Shown here one piece after another: positions 47,028-55,865 of a stretch of DNA of 64,000 nucleotides (its first letter is position 1; each line of letters starts with the position of its first letter). The translations under genes and the position numbers were made by a program. The notes below the pieces were generated by a model. That model had not been told where the DNA came from. It did no database searches and saw nothing but the letters and a program-made list of their open reading frames with translations. The stretch is taken from the NCBI GenBank assembly GCA_963785125.1, contig CAWATU010000007.1, forward strand, positions 2,046,001 to 2,110,000, in the 5' to 3' direction. The stretch is from QHXN01 sp963785125 (GTDB lineage: Bacteria > Acidobacteriota > Blastocatellia > Pyrinomonadales > Pyrinomonadaceae).

Positions 47028-48875
47028 ATGGATCAGAAGCGCCTTTTACTTGCCTTTGTACTCTCGGCGGTAATCCTTTTCGGGTGGACTTATCTCTTTC
47101 CTCCCCCGGCGAATGAGCAGCAGAACGCCAATACCTCGCAGACAGCGACCGCCTCTCCGACGCCCGCCCCTTCCCAACAACCCGTCCAGGCCGACGCACA
47201 GCCAGTCCTAGCGGCCCCCGCGGCTCCCGACACAGTCCCGCAGCAAACCGTTATCGTCTCGACCCCGCTCTACGAGATCAAGTTTGATAGCCGCGGTGCG
47301 ACCGCCAAGAGCTGGATCGTTAAGAAAAATAAGGAGAAAGGTAGCGAAGGCAAGCCGCTCCGCTCAGCTTCGAGCACGAAGGATAACCCTCAACCGCTTG
47401 AGTTAATCTCCCAGGAGGGTCTTAACCGTGGTCTGGCTCCGCTTAGAATTTTGACGGGGCGTCAGGACTTGGATTCGACGTTGGCGTCAAGGAACTACGT
47501 GGTCGGCGGTGTCGAAGTCGGGACGACTGATGCGCGACTGGACTTGAAGCCGGGCGAGCAGAAAACTGTCGAGTTCAGCCTGAGTGAGCTGAGCGGTAAT
47601 CTTGAGGTTGTAAAGAAGTTAACCTTTGACGCCGACCATTATGCGGTCAGGCTTGAGACGAAGGTTTTGCAGGGCGGCCAGCCGGTTCCCAACGCGAAAA
47701 TCTCCATCGGGCCGAGCATCGGCGATCAGGGTGTTCAGCATTTTAATTTCTATTCTATCGCGCCGGAAGGGATTGCAGCCCTTAACGACGGAGTTCAACA
47801 TCTGACGGCTGATTTTGATGCCACAAAGGAGAAAGTCCACGTCCAGAAGTTCGACCCCCCGGTTCGCTGGGCCGGTGTGGGGGACACATACTTCGCCATG
47901 GCTCTGGTCTTACCGCAGCCTTTGGGCGGTCTTGAATACCAGGCTGAAAAATTTGAGAAGCAGGTTAACGAGCAGGATAGATATTTAATTAACGCCCACG
48001 TTCCCTTCCCCTCGGACGGGGCGCCGACCTACCTGTTCGCGGGGCCTAAAGACCACGACCAGCTCCAGGAAACCAGCGAATTTATTAATAAAAGCATTCC
48101 CGGCCAGCAGGTCGATCTGGGTCAGTTAATTAATTACGGCTGGACGCAGCGCATCACCAAGCCGCTTGCGGCGCCGATTCTCTGGTCAATTAATCGACTT
48201 AACAAACTGACGGGCAGCTACGGGCTCGCGATTATTCTCTTTACTATTATCATTTACATGCTCTTCTTCCCGCTTAAGTGGCGCTCTTCCAAGTCGATGA
48301 AGAAGGCCCAGAAGCTCGCGCCGCGGATGAAGGAGTTGCAGGAAAAGATAAAGGGGATGAAGCAGAACGACCCGCGGCTCAAAGATTTACAGATGGAGCA
48401 GTTGCGGCTGATGAAGGAGGGCAATCCGCTCGGCGGCTGCCTCCCCCTCCTGATTCAGATGCCGTTCCTGATTGCCCTCTACGTCGCGATCACCATTTCA
48501 ATCGACTTCCGCCAGTCCTCATTTTTGTGGATTCAAGACCTCTCGGCCGGCGACCCGACAAAACTACTGCCAATCCTGATGGCCGGGTCAATGCTGGTTC
48601 TGCAACTGATAACACCGGCGCCCTCTGCCGACCCTCTGCAACGGAAGATGATGGCGGTCATCATGCCGGTAATGATGCTCTACATCCTCTGGAGCGCGCC
48701 CGCCGGGCTTCTTGTCTACTGGCTGGTCGGTAACATCGTCGGCTTCGGCCAGCAGTTCATCATCAACCGTATGCTCAAATCGAAAGACGACCAGGAACAG
48801 CCTCCGCAGGAGAAGGATGCAGCAGGCTCGCGTCCAAAAAAAAAGTTTAATGACGCAAGTCTGACGGAGGCTTAA
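47028..48875 (+). CDS. yidC: Membrane protein insertase YidC
   Basis: Inserts and folds inner-membrane proteins alone or with SecYEG. The 615-residue protein has the Gram-negative layout: a first membrane helix (residues about 5-22, LLLAFVLSAVILFGWTYLF), a Gln/Pro/Ala-rich linker and the large periplasmic beta-sandwich (about 70-360). The conserved core begins at YGWTQRITKPLAAPILWSIN, with GSYGLAIILFTIIIYMLFFPL and later MPFLIALYVAI and APAGLLVYWLVGNIVGFGQQ. The C-terminal tail is Lys/Gln-rich. The presence of the periplasmic domain supports a diderm organism. Confidence 0.97.
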   Translation: MDQKRLLLAFVLSAVILFGWTYLFPPPANEQQNANTSQTATASPTPAPSQQPVQADAQPVLAAPAAPDTVPQQTVIVSTPLYEIKFDSRGATAKSWIVKKNKEKGSEGKPLRSASSTKDNPQPLELISQEGLNRGLAPLRILTGRQDLDSTLASRNYVVGGVEVGTTDARLDLKPGEQKTVEFSLSELSGNLEVVKKLTFDADHYAVRLETKVLQGGQPVPNAKISIGPSIGDQGVQHFNFYSIAPEGIAALNDGVQHLTADFDATKEKVHVQKFDPPVRWAGVGDTYFAMALVLPQPLGGLEYQAEKFEKQVNEQDRYLINAHVPFPSDGAPTYLFAGPKDHDQLQETSEFINKSIPGQQVDLGQLINYGWTQRITKPLAAPILWSINRLNKLTGSYGLAIILFTIIIYMLFFPLKWRSSKSMKKAQKLAPRMKELQEKIKGMKQNDPRLKDLQMEQLRLMKEGNPLGGCLPLLIQMPFLIALYVAITISIDFRQSSFLWIQDLSAGDPTKLLPILMAGSMLVLQLITPAPSADPLQRKMMAVIMPVMMLYILWSAPAGLLVYWLVGNIVGFGQQFIINRMLKSKDDQEQPPQEKDAAGSRPKKKFNDASLTEA

Positions 48876-48914
48876 AGGCTGTATTATCACTAGTTCCCTG
48901 TTTTGGGGTGCCAA

Positions 48915-49379
48915 ATGAAGGAAGCTTACGGGCAGGCAGAGCAGTTCTTAAACGACATCTTCCGTACGGCCGGCTTTGACCTCCGCGCACAGGCGAGTGA
49001 AGAGGCAGACGGTTGCGTTCTGAACATCGAAGGCGCGGATTCTCCTCTGGTGCGGAGCGAAGGCGGTGAGCTTCTGGACGCACTGGAACACTTCGTCAAC
49101 CAATCATTCGGGCGCGGCCTTTCAGAGGGCGAGCGGTTCATTTGTGATGTCGATAATTTTCGCTCAATCCGTGAGACGGAGCTGCGTGCGATGGCCCGCC
49201 ACGCGTCCGACCGCGTCCGTTCGTCCAACTTGCCCTTCTTTTTCGGCCCAATGACAGCGGCCGAAAGGCGCGTCATCCACCTGACTCTGGCCGAAGAAGC
49301 GGACCTTTTCACCGAATCGGTCGGCGAAGGGAATGCGCGGCGCCTCAAAGTTAGCCTGAAGAAGACGGATAAAAACTAA
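48915..49379 (+). CDS. khpB: KH/R3H RNA-binding protein (Jag/KhpB-like, lacking Jag-N)
   Basis: A 154-residue RNA-binding protein. Residues about 1-80 hold the KH-II domain (CVLNIEGADSPLVRSEGGEL, DALEHFVNQSFGR). Residues about 85-150 are the R3H domain, with ARHASDRVRSSNLPFFFGPM and ERRVIHLTLAEEADLFTESV. The N-terminal Jag_N segment of the Bacillus/Thermotoga protein is missing, so it is the short form. Family members bind mRNAs and influence cell elongation and division. The start at 48915 is chosen over a TTG at 48903. It is in the conserved yidC-jag order, 39 bases after yidC. Confidence 0.9.
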   Translation: MKEAYGQAEQFLNDIFRTAGFDLRAQASEEADGCVLNIEGADSPLVRSEGGELLDALEHFVNQSFGRGLSEGERFICDVDNFRSIRETELRAMARHASDRVRSSNLPFFFGPMTAAERRVIHLTLAEEADLFTESVGEGNARRLKVSLKKTDKN

Positions 49380-49389
49380 GTCTCCGCGA

Positions 49390-49436
49390 GGGGCGGCGCA
49401 CTTGTTTTAATTTTTGCGCCGTCCCCTTCTCTTTTT
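49390..49436 (+). terminator. Intrinsic terminator after jag
   Basis: GGGGCGGCGCA pairs with TGCGCCGTCCCC (one bulge) across a T-rich loop and is followed by TTCTCTTTTT. Confidence 0.85.
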
Positions 49437-49456
49437 AGTGTGAATTCTTACCTGAA

Positions 49457-50824
49457 GTGCAGACACTTGGCACCATCATCGCACTCTCCACGCCGCCGGG
49501 TCGAAGCGGAATTGGCGTCATCCGCATCAGTGGCGAAAGCGCGATAGACCTCACGCGTTCCCTCATCCGAGACGCAGACTTTTCCCCCGAACCGAATCGC
49601 GTTACTTTAAAGCTCATCTTCGACCCTGATACGCTCGAAGTTATTGATAAGGTTGTAGTTACCTTCTTTAAATCACCTCATTCCTATACGGGCGACGATG
49701 TCGTGGAGCTTAGTTGCCACGGTTCCCCGCCCCTGCTTCTGCGTGTTCTCGATTGCCTGCTTCATTTGGGCGCAAGGCCCGCTGACCCGGGCGAATTCAC
49801 CATGAGGGCTGTCGTCAATGGGCGCCTCAATCTCACTCAGGCCGAAGCCGTCCGCGACCTCATCGAAGCTCAGACACACGCAGCAGTACGTCAGGCGGCA
49901 CGCCAACTCGGCGGCGAACTCTCCAAGAGGCTTCAGCCCATTAAGGACTCGCTCCTTGAAATCATAGTCCCACTCGAATCTTCGCTGGAATTCGTCGAGG
50001 ACGATCTTCCTGAAGATATCGCTCGTAACATTGAGCAGAGGCTCTCCACACTCTCCGTAACGATTGACGAGATGGCCGACTCTTTCCGTCGTGGGCGGCT
50101 CCTGAAGGACGGTCTACGAGTTGCACTTGTTGGTCGGCCGAATGTCGGTAAATCTAGCCTTTTCAATGGTTTGCTGGCTTCTGACAGGGCTATCGTCACG
50201 GAGATACCGGGGACTACACGCGACACCATCAGCGAAGTTATAAACATTGAAGGCATCCCGGTTTTGATAACTGATACAGCGGGCGTGCGTTCCTCCCCGG
50301 ATAGGATTGAGGAACTCGGCATCGAGCGGACGCGTCGCGCAATAGCAGATGCTGACCTTATCGTCGCGGTACTCGACGGCTCTCAGCCTTTGACTGTTGA
50401 AGACGTACAGATAGTCGGAGAAGCCTCTGGTAACCGTTGTGTGGTCGCTATAAACAAGAGTGATTTAGAAGGCTTTTGCAGCAATAATGCGCAACAGATC
50501 GAAGATAGTCTGATACGAGTTTCCGTGTCAGCAAAAACCGGAAATGGTCTGGACGCCCTTTGCAGAGAGATCATCAAACCTTTCACATCAGGCTATCTGG
50601 ACGAAAGTAGTTTTGTCATAACGAGTGCTCGGCATTATGATCTTTTGAGACGCACGAATGAGTCTTTGCAGGCTGCGCAGGGTTTAATTCGGGAGAATGT
50701 CTCTGAAGAACTGATTCTCGCGAATCTCTACGAAGCTCTGCGTTTCCTAGGCGAAATTACAGGTGAAACGACGCCCGAGGATGTACTTTCCCAGATATTC
50801 TCGACTTTCTGTATCGGAAAATGA
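49457..50824 (+). CDS. mnmE: tRNA modification GTPase MnmE
   Basis: With MnmG it adds the carboxymethylaminomethyl-type group to U34 of certain tRNAs. The 455-residue protein starts at a GTG (MQTLGTIIALSTPPGRSGIG). Its N-terminal folate-binding domain is followed by helices, and the G domain is inserted with G1 GRPNVGKSS, G2 GTTRDT, G3 DTAG and G4 NKSD. The C-terminus ends FCIGK, whose Cys is the conserved C(I/L/V)GK motif. The stop overlaps the mnmG start by four bases. Codon use is AT-richer than in most of the window. Confidence 0.97.
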   Translation: MQTLGTIIALSTPPGRSGIGVIRISGESAIDLTRSLIRDADFSPEPNRVTLKLIFDPDTLEVIDKVVVTFFKSPHSYTGDDVVELSCHGSPPLLLRVLDCLLHLGARPADPGEFTMRAVVNGRLNLTQAEAVRDLIEAQTHAAVRQAARQLGGELSKRLQPIKDSLLEIIVPLESSLEFVEDDLPEDIARNIEQRLSTLSVTIDEMADSFRRGRLLKDGLRVALVGRPNVGKSSLFNGLLASDRAIVTEIPGTTRDTISEVINIEGIPVLITDTAGVRSSPDRIEELGIERTRRAIADADLIVAVLDGSQPLTVEDVQIVGEASGNRCVVAINKSDLEGFCSNNAQQIEDSLIRVSVSAKTGNGLDALCREIIKPFTSGYLDESSFVITSARHYDLLRRTNESLQAAQGLIRENVSEELILANLYEALRFLGEITGETTPEDVLSQIFSTFCIGK

Positions 50825-52701
50825 GAACGAGCTTTGACGAAGATTTCGATGTGATCGTAATCGGCGCGGGACACGCCGGTTGTGAGGCGGCCTCTGCCTG
50901 CGCACGTATGGGGTGTCAGACGGCTCTGGTCACCATTAGTCTGGACACAATTGGCCAGATGTCTTGTAACCCGGCCGTCGGAGGAATTGCCAAAGGGCAT
51001 CTGGTGCGGGAGATAGACGCTCTCGGCGGTATCATGGGTCGCGTCATCGACCGCACGGGTATTCAATTTCGGCTGCTCAACCGCTCCCGAGGCCCAGCCG
51101 TCCAGGCGCCGCGTGCCCAAGCCGACAGGGCTCTCTATCGAACAGAGATGCGCCACGTGCTTGAGTTCACCCCGAATTTGCATCTCCGACAGGGTATCGT
51201 TACTGACTTTGTGATTGAGAATGGGCAGGTTACTGGAATCCAACTCCAGGATACAAGACGCTTGAGGGCGAGCGCGGTCGTCCTCGCCGCGGGAACCTTC
51301 CTCAATGGCCTCATTCATACAGGACGCTCGACTCACACAGCGGGCCGAGCCGGGGAGCCGGCTTCCATCGAACTGGCCGAAGCTTTAAAGAGCCTGGGTT
51401 TTCCAGTAGGCCGTCTTAAGACCGGCACGCCCCCACGTCTGGATGGCCGCACCATTGACTGGGACGTTTTCGAGTCTCAACCCGCTGACGAGCACCCTGT
51501 TCCGTTCTCTTTTCTCACGGAAAGTATTGAACAACCTCAAGTTAATTGCCATATCGGCTATACGAATGAGTCTGTTCATAAGACTATTCGTGATAACTTA
51601 CAGGAATCACCTCTTTATTCCGGTCAAATTAAGGGCATAGGCCCTCGATATTGCCCGTCTATCGAAGATAAGGTCGTTAAATTCCCTGAAAAGACTCGAC
51701 ACCAGCTCTTTCTTGAGCCGGAAGGCTATGATACGTACGAAGTTTATTTGAATGGCTTTTCAACCTCTCTGCCTTTTGATCTTCAACAGGAACTCATACA
51801 CAAAATTCCAGGTCTAGACCAGACGAAGATTATACGGCCCGGCTATGCCATCGAATATGACTTCGTAGACCCCAGAGAACTGACTCCCTTCCTACAAACG
51901 ACACGAGTCCGAGGGCTCTTCTTCGCGGGTCAGATTAACGGGACTACGGGTTACGAGGAGGCCGGCTGTCAAGGATTATTGGCTGGAATCAACGCTGCGC
52001 TTTATGTTCAAGACCGTGAAGGATTTATGCTTCGCCGTGACGAGTCATACATAGGGGTTCTCATTGATGATCTGATAACCCAGGGTGTCGATGAACCGTA
52101 CCGTATGTTCACCTCGCGGGCTGAAAATCGCCTGAATCTTCGTTATGACACGTCAGATGCCAGACTTTCACCATACGGAAGGAATCTTGGATTACTTGTA
52201 GACTCTGAATGGGAGCGTTTTTCATCCAGACGAGACCGGATTGCCAAAATTCGCACTGCCCTACTGGATACTCGTTTCAAACGCTCGACTCGGGAATATG
52301 CAGAGTTAGCTCGATTTATACAGAAAGATTTGGGAGATTCGATCTCGCTCGCTTCAATCTCACAGTATCCAACGGTCGACACGGCAACTCTATTTAACTT
52401 TCTCCCCACAGGTGTTAAGAGTCACGCCACTTTCTCTGAGCTTGAAACGACCGTGGGAGACATTCTCTACCACGGTTATATACGTACTCAGCAGCAGAAC
52501 AACGAACGCATACATAATCAAGCTGAGGTTCTGATTCCGGCCAATTTGAACTTTAGGGATATCAGCGGACTCTCCCACGAGATGGTCGAGAGACTTGAGC
52601 GTGTCAGACCTCAAAATTTCGGACAGGCCCGTCGAATTCCCGGGATGACGCCCGGGGCTCTCTCCACACTCCTCTTCTTTCTAAAGACTTCCAAGAATTA
52701 G
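50821..52701 (+). CDS. mnmG: tRNA uridine 5-carboxymethylaminomethyl modification enzyme MnmG
   Basis: FAD enzyme, partner of MnmE in wobble-uridine modification. The 626 residues include FDVIVIGAGHAGCEAASACARMG (FAD site), MSCNPAVGGIAKGHLVREID, LNRSRGPAVQAPRAQADRALY, RLKTGTPPRLDGRTIDW and GTTGYEEAGCQGLLAGINA, with helical C-terminal domain IPGMTPGALSTLL. ATG overlaps the mnmE stop (ATGA), so the pair is translationally coupled. The base composition is as AT-rich as mnmE. Confidence 0.97.
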   Translation: MRTSFDEDFDVIVIGAGHAGCEAASACARMGCQTALVTISLDTIGQMSCNPAVGGIAKGHLVREIDALGGIMGRVIDRTGIQFRLLNRSRGPAVQAPRAQADRALYRTEMRHVLEFTPNLHLRQGIVTDFVIENGQVTGIQLQDTRRLRASAVVLAAGTFLNGLIHTGRSTHTAGRAGEPASIELAEALKSLGFPVGRLKTGTPPRLDGRTIDWDVFESQPADEHPVPFSFLTESIEQPQVNCHIGYTNESVHKTIRDNLQESPLYSGQIKGIGPRYCPSIEDKVVKFPEKTRHQLFLEPEGYDTYEVYLNGFSTSLPFDLQQELIHKIPGLDQTKIIRPGYAIEYDFVDPRELTPFLQTTRVRGLFFAGQINGTTGYEEAGCQGLLAGINAALYVQDREGFMLRRDESYIGVLIDDLITQGVDEPYRMFTSRAENRLNLRYDTSDARLSPYGRNLGLLVDSEWERFSSRRDRIAKIRTALLDTRFKRSTREYAELARFIQKDLGDSISLASISQYPTVDTATLFNFLPTGVKSHATFSELETTVGDILYHGYIRTQQQNNERIHNQAEVLIPANLNFRDISGLSHEMVERLERVRPQNFGQARRIPGMTPGALSTLLFFLKTSKN

Positions 52702-52718
52702 TTAACTTTTATCTTTAG

Positions 52719-52759
52719 CGTTTCACGTGTCACATCTTGCAGATGTGACACGTGAAACA
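52719..52759. promoter_or_regulatory. Inverted pair of parS-like ParB-binding sites
   Basis: TGTGACACGTGAAACA (52744-52759) matches the parS consensus TGTTTCACGTGAAACA at 14 of 16 positions. CGTTTCACGTGTCACA (52719-52734) is its inverted near-copy, matching at 13 of 16. Together they form a 17-bp stem (GTTTCACGTGTCACATC) with a five-base loop, between mnmG and parA. Confidence 0.75.
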
Positions 52760-52871
52760 CAGGTCTGTCCCTGGAAATTGTATGTTAGAAGCGGAAGGTA
52801 TAGTCACTCCAAGCGAAATGTGATAATTTGTCACCGCTCAGCGATGCCGCGGTAATAAGGGACGACTCGGA

Positions 52872-53690
52872 ATGGCAAAAATTATTGCGGTGGCTAATCA
52901 GAAAGGCGGGGTGGGTAAAACTACAACATCCGTCAATCTGGCCGCCAGCCTTGCTATCGCGGAAAATCGCGTCTTGCTCATTGATACGGACCCACAAGCA
53001 AATGCAACCTCTGGTGTAGGCATACAACGTGGGAGTTTGAGACGCAGCCTGTATCATGTGCTGGTATTAGACGAAGTTCCTCAAAATGTCATCCAGAACA
53101 CCGAAATCCCTCTACTCAAAATCCTTCCGGCAGATAAGAACCTGATCGGCGCAGAGGTCGAATTAGTCGATATGGAAGGCCGTGAATATAGATTACAAAA
53201 GGCCATCCGCTCGTTTGAGAATGGATACGACTTTATAATTATTGATTGTCCACCTTCGCTCGGCCTGCTTACATTGAACGCGTTGACAGCGGCCAATTCC
53301 CTTCTAGTTCCGATCCAGTGTGAGTATTACGCACTTGAAGGGGTGACAGAACTTTTCGACACGCTCGCACGCATCAGACGTTCGCTTAACCCCTCCCTGA
53401 CAATCGAGGGTCTGTTGCTCACGATGTATGATGAGCGCACAAACTTATCAGCAGCAGTAGCCGCAGACCTCAGAGACTTCTACGGGCATCAGGTTTTCGA
53501 AGCCGTAATCCCGCGTAATGTCCGCCTGGCAGAAGCTCCGAGTTACGGAAAGCCCATCATTCTCTACGACATCAAGTCGAGGGGTGCAGAAAGCTATCTT
53601 CAGTTAGCAAAGGAGATAATGGCTCATGACAAGAAGAGCGTTAGGACGGGGACTGAGCGCGCTGCTGTCGGACAAGCCGGCGACAACTAG
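52872..53690 (+). CDS. parA: Chromosome partitioning ATPase ParA/Soj
   Basis: Deviant Walker ATPase that forms DNA-bound gradients moving ParB-parS complexes and, in some bacteria, controls DnaA. The 272-residue protein has NQKGGVGKTTTSVNLAASLA (Walker A with signature Lys), LLIDTDPQANATSGVG, DFIIIDCPPSLGLLTLNALTA (Walker B) and VIPRNVRLAEAPSYGKPI. The coding sequence continues 65 bases into parB in another frame, giving an unusual hydrophilic C-terminal tail. It is preceded by a parS-like hairpin. Confidence 0.96.
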   Translation: MAKIIAVANQKGGVGKTTTSVNLAASLAIAENRVLLIDTDPQANATSGVGIQRGSLRRSLYHVLVLDEVPQNVIQNTEIPLLKILPADKNLIGAEVELVDMEGREYRLQKAIRSFENGYDFIIIDCPPSLGLLTLNALTAANSLLVPIQCEYYALEGVTELFDTLARIRRSLNPSLTIEGLLLTMYDERTNLSAAVAADLRDFYGHQVFEAVIPRNVRLAEAPSYGKPIILYDIKSRGAESYLQLAKEIMAHDKKSVRTGTERAAVGQAGDN

Positions 53691-54486
53691 CGAGGAGATG
53701 GTCGAGATTGACCTCGACCTTATTGAGCCGAACAATTTCCAACCGAGAACGAGCTTCGACGATGAGCGTCTGGAGCAGCTCGCTCAATCAATAAAGGCCA
53801 ACGGCATAATCCAACCTCTATTAGTCCGCAGACTCTCTTCCGACAGATATCAACTGGTTGCCGGCGAGAGGCGCTGGCGTGCGGCACAGCGCGCAGGGCT
53901 GCATAGAGTACCTTGCGTGGTCAAAGAGATACCTGAAGACAAAATGCTGGAGTTGGCTTTAATAGAAAATATCCAAAGACAAGAACTTAACGCTATTGAA
54001 GAGGCTCATGCCTATAAGAGACTAATTGAGACCTTAGGACTCACCCAAGAGATGGTCGCTCAAAGGGTCGGTAGAGATAGGACCTTTATTACCAACTATT
54101 TACGGCTCCTACGTCTGCCTGATGATATTCAGAGGATGGTTGAAGCAGAGAAACTTACAATGGGGCATGCGCGGGCACTGCTTGGAGTAGATGAGCCAGA
54201 GATTCAAAGAAAGCTGGCGAAGGAGGTTAGCGAGAAGGGTCTGTCTGTGCGTCAGATAGAGCGAGCTATTAAAAGAATAGTAGAAGGGGAAGAGACCGAG
54301 ACTGTTACTACTATAAAAGAAGACCCGAATTTCAGGGCCGCTGAGGACAAGCTACGTCGTAAGCTCAGCTCAAAAGTACATATTGTCGTCAACCAAAAAA
54401 GCAATGGTGGGAAGATAGAGATAGACTTCTTTGATGATAATGATCTGAACAGAATATATGAAATAATTATGGGCAAGGAAAGTTGA
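53626..54486 (+). CDS. parB: Chromosome partitioning protein ParB/Spo0J
   Basis: CTP-dependent DNA-binding protein that spreads from parS and loads SMC. The 286 residues include the N-terminal RRALGRGLSALLSD (ParA-stimulating Arg/Lys), NNFQPRTSFDDERLEQLAQSI, GERRWRAAQRAG, ENIQRQELNAIEEAHAYKRL, the parS-reading HTH TQEMVAQRVGRDRTFITNYL, and a C-terminal dimerisation domain. Start ATG lies within parA, 65 bases before its stop. Strongly AT-rich codon use compared with neighbours beyond 54.8 kb. Confidence 0.96.
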   Translation: MTRRALGRGLSALLSDKPATTSEEMVEIDLDLIEPNNFQPRTSFDDERLEQLAQSIKANGIIQPLLVRRLSSDRYQLVAGERRWRAAQRAGLHRVPCVVKEIPEDKMLELALIENIQRQELNAIEEAHAYKRLIETLGLTQEMVAQRVGRDRTFITNYLRLLRLPDDIQRMVEAEKLTMGHARALLGVDEPEIQRKLAKEVSEKGLSVRQIERAIKRIVEGEETETVTTIKEDPNFRAAEDKLRRKLSSKVHIVVNQKSNGGKIEIDFFDDNDLNRIYEIIMGKES

Positions 54487-54726
54487 AGGCCGTTTAACCT
54501 AAGTCTTTACTCAAGCTCTCTTAATATGTAAAATCGCAGGATAGGTTATCAGCTTGGCAATGGTTCCCTCAAAGATTTCTCTTATCGGCAGTAGTAATTA
54601 ACAAACCTTTTATTTGTAAAAGCTGGGATCGGACAGATAGAATTATCAAATACATCCTTACCCTTTTATCTCCTTCTTCAAGTACCTTTAGAACTTAATG
54701 ACAGCGGTAACCATGTCCTCACAATC

Positions 54727-54806
54727 TTGACGCTTTAAAATCCCGCGTGTTAAACTTTCGCTCTTTTAGCCATACCGCAAATCTTACTTAGAGCTAAGCT
54801 TTGCGG
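54727..54806 (+). promoter_or_regulatory. Promoter and leader hairpin of the atp operon
   Basis: TTGACG (54727-54732) and TTAAAC (54750-54755) with a 17-base spacer form a plausible promoter. The leader contains the hairpin CCGCAAA..CTTAG-ag-CTAAG..TTTGCGG (54775-54806). The rest of 54487-54851 is AT-rich and shows no gene. Confidence 0.5.
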
Positions 54807-54851
54807 CTGACTTGTGCTCACTGACAGGGTACGTCCCACGGGTTCGAGATT

Positions 54852-55295
54852 ATGTTAGCCTTCGCAGAATCCATCCAGCTCATTCCGGACGGCACGATCT
54901 TCATTCACATAGCGATCATTATTTCGATGGTCTTTGTCCTAAACAGGCTTCTGTTCAAGCCGATACTCCGGACACTAAATGATCGTGAAGCGCGCACACA
55001 CGGGCGCACCGACGAGGCGCGCGAAACGATAAAGAAGGTTGGAGAGAGTCTGTCTCGTTACGAGAACTCTTTGAGGCAGGCGCGGGCCGAGGGTTACAGC
55101 CTTTTGGAGCAGCAGCAGTCCGAGGCCAACGGCGAGCGGCAGCGCAAGGTCGCCGAGGTGCGGAGAGAGATTGAGGGGCAACTCGGACAAGAGAGGAACG
55201 AGATACAGTCTCAAGCCGAACGGGCCCGGGTGACCCTGTTGGGCGAGGCCGAACGCGTGGCAGCAGAGATTAAGACGCAGGTGCTTCGCAGGTAG
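54852..55295 (+). CDS. ATP synthase F0 subunit b' (second b-type subunit)
   Basis: A 147-residue protein with one N-terminal membrane helix (about 16-36, IFIHIAIIISMVFVLNRLLF) followed by FKPILRTLNDREART and a long charged coiled coil. It is one of two b-type stator subunits encoded side by side, as in cyanobacteria and many other bacteria. It forms the peripheral stalk joining F0 to F1 together with subunit b and delta. First gene of the atp operon. The neighbouring a and c genes that often precede it are absent here. Confidence 0.88.
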   Translation: MLAFAESIQLIPDGTIFIHIAIIISMVFVLNRLLFKPILRTLNDREARTHGRTDEARETIKKVGESLSRYENSLRQARAEGYSLLEQQQSEANGERQRKVAEVRREIEGQLGQERNEIQSQAERARVTLLGEAERVAAEIKTQVLRR

Positions 55296-55373
55296 ATTGA
55301 CAAGCCTGAACAAACGTTCAGTTTATTGAGTGGTGCCCGACGCATACGGGCCGACCCGCTGGGTCTATTTAAC

Positions 55374-55865
55374 ATGGATCTTAATGAGTTTCTGCCGACC
55401 ATCGCGAAGATAGTCAACCTGCTGATACTCGTCGGCCTGATGTTCTATTTCCTGCGCCGCCCCATCATTGGGGCGTTCCGCGGGAGGCAGGAGAGTATCC
55501 GCAGCGAGTTGATGCACGCCGAAGAGGAGCGGGCGGCTGCGGAGGGCAGGCTTCAAGAGGTCGAGGCGCGTCTGGCGCGTCTGGACACGGAGGTCGAAGC
55601 GATCAGGGCGAACGCGCAGAAGGAGGCCGCCGAGGAGCGTGCGCGCGTCGAGCGCTCGACGGAGGCAGAGATCAGGAAAATTCGCGAGCAGGCGCGGCGC
55701 GAGATTGAGAGCGCGTCGAAGGCCGCGCGCGCCGAGTTGCGCACGTTCACGGCCGAGCAGAGCGTGAAACTGGCCGAGGAGATGATCCGCAGGGACATCC
55801 GCCCCGAGGACGACGCACATCTGGCGAGGGAGTACGTGGAAGAGTTGGGAGGTGTCAGGCGTTGA
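55374..55865 (+). CDS. atpF: ATP synthase F0 subunit b
   Basis: A 163-residue b subunit. MDLNEFLPTIAKIVNLLILVGLMFYFL contains the single membrane helix (about 10-28), then FLRRPIIGAFRGRQESI and a Glu/Ala/Arg-rich coiled coil to the end. Part of the peripheral stalk in the inner membrane. I start at the ATG at 55374, directly before the conserved membrane segment, rather than an upstream TTG. The stop overlaps the atpH start by four bases. Base composition returns to high GC here. Confidence 0.92.
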   Translation: MDLNEFLPTIAKIVNLLILVGLMFYFLRRPIIGAFRGRQESIRSELMHAEEERAAAEGRLQEVEARLARLDTEVEAIRANAQKEAAEERARVERSTEAEIRKIREQARREIESASKAARAELRTFTAEQSVKLAEEMIRRDIRPEDDAHLAREYVEELGGVRR

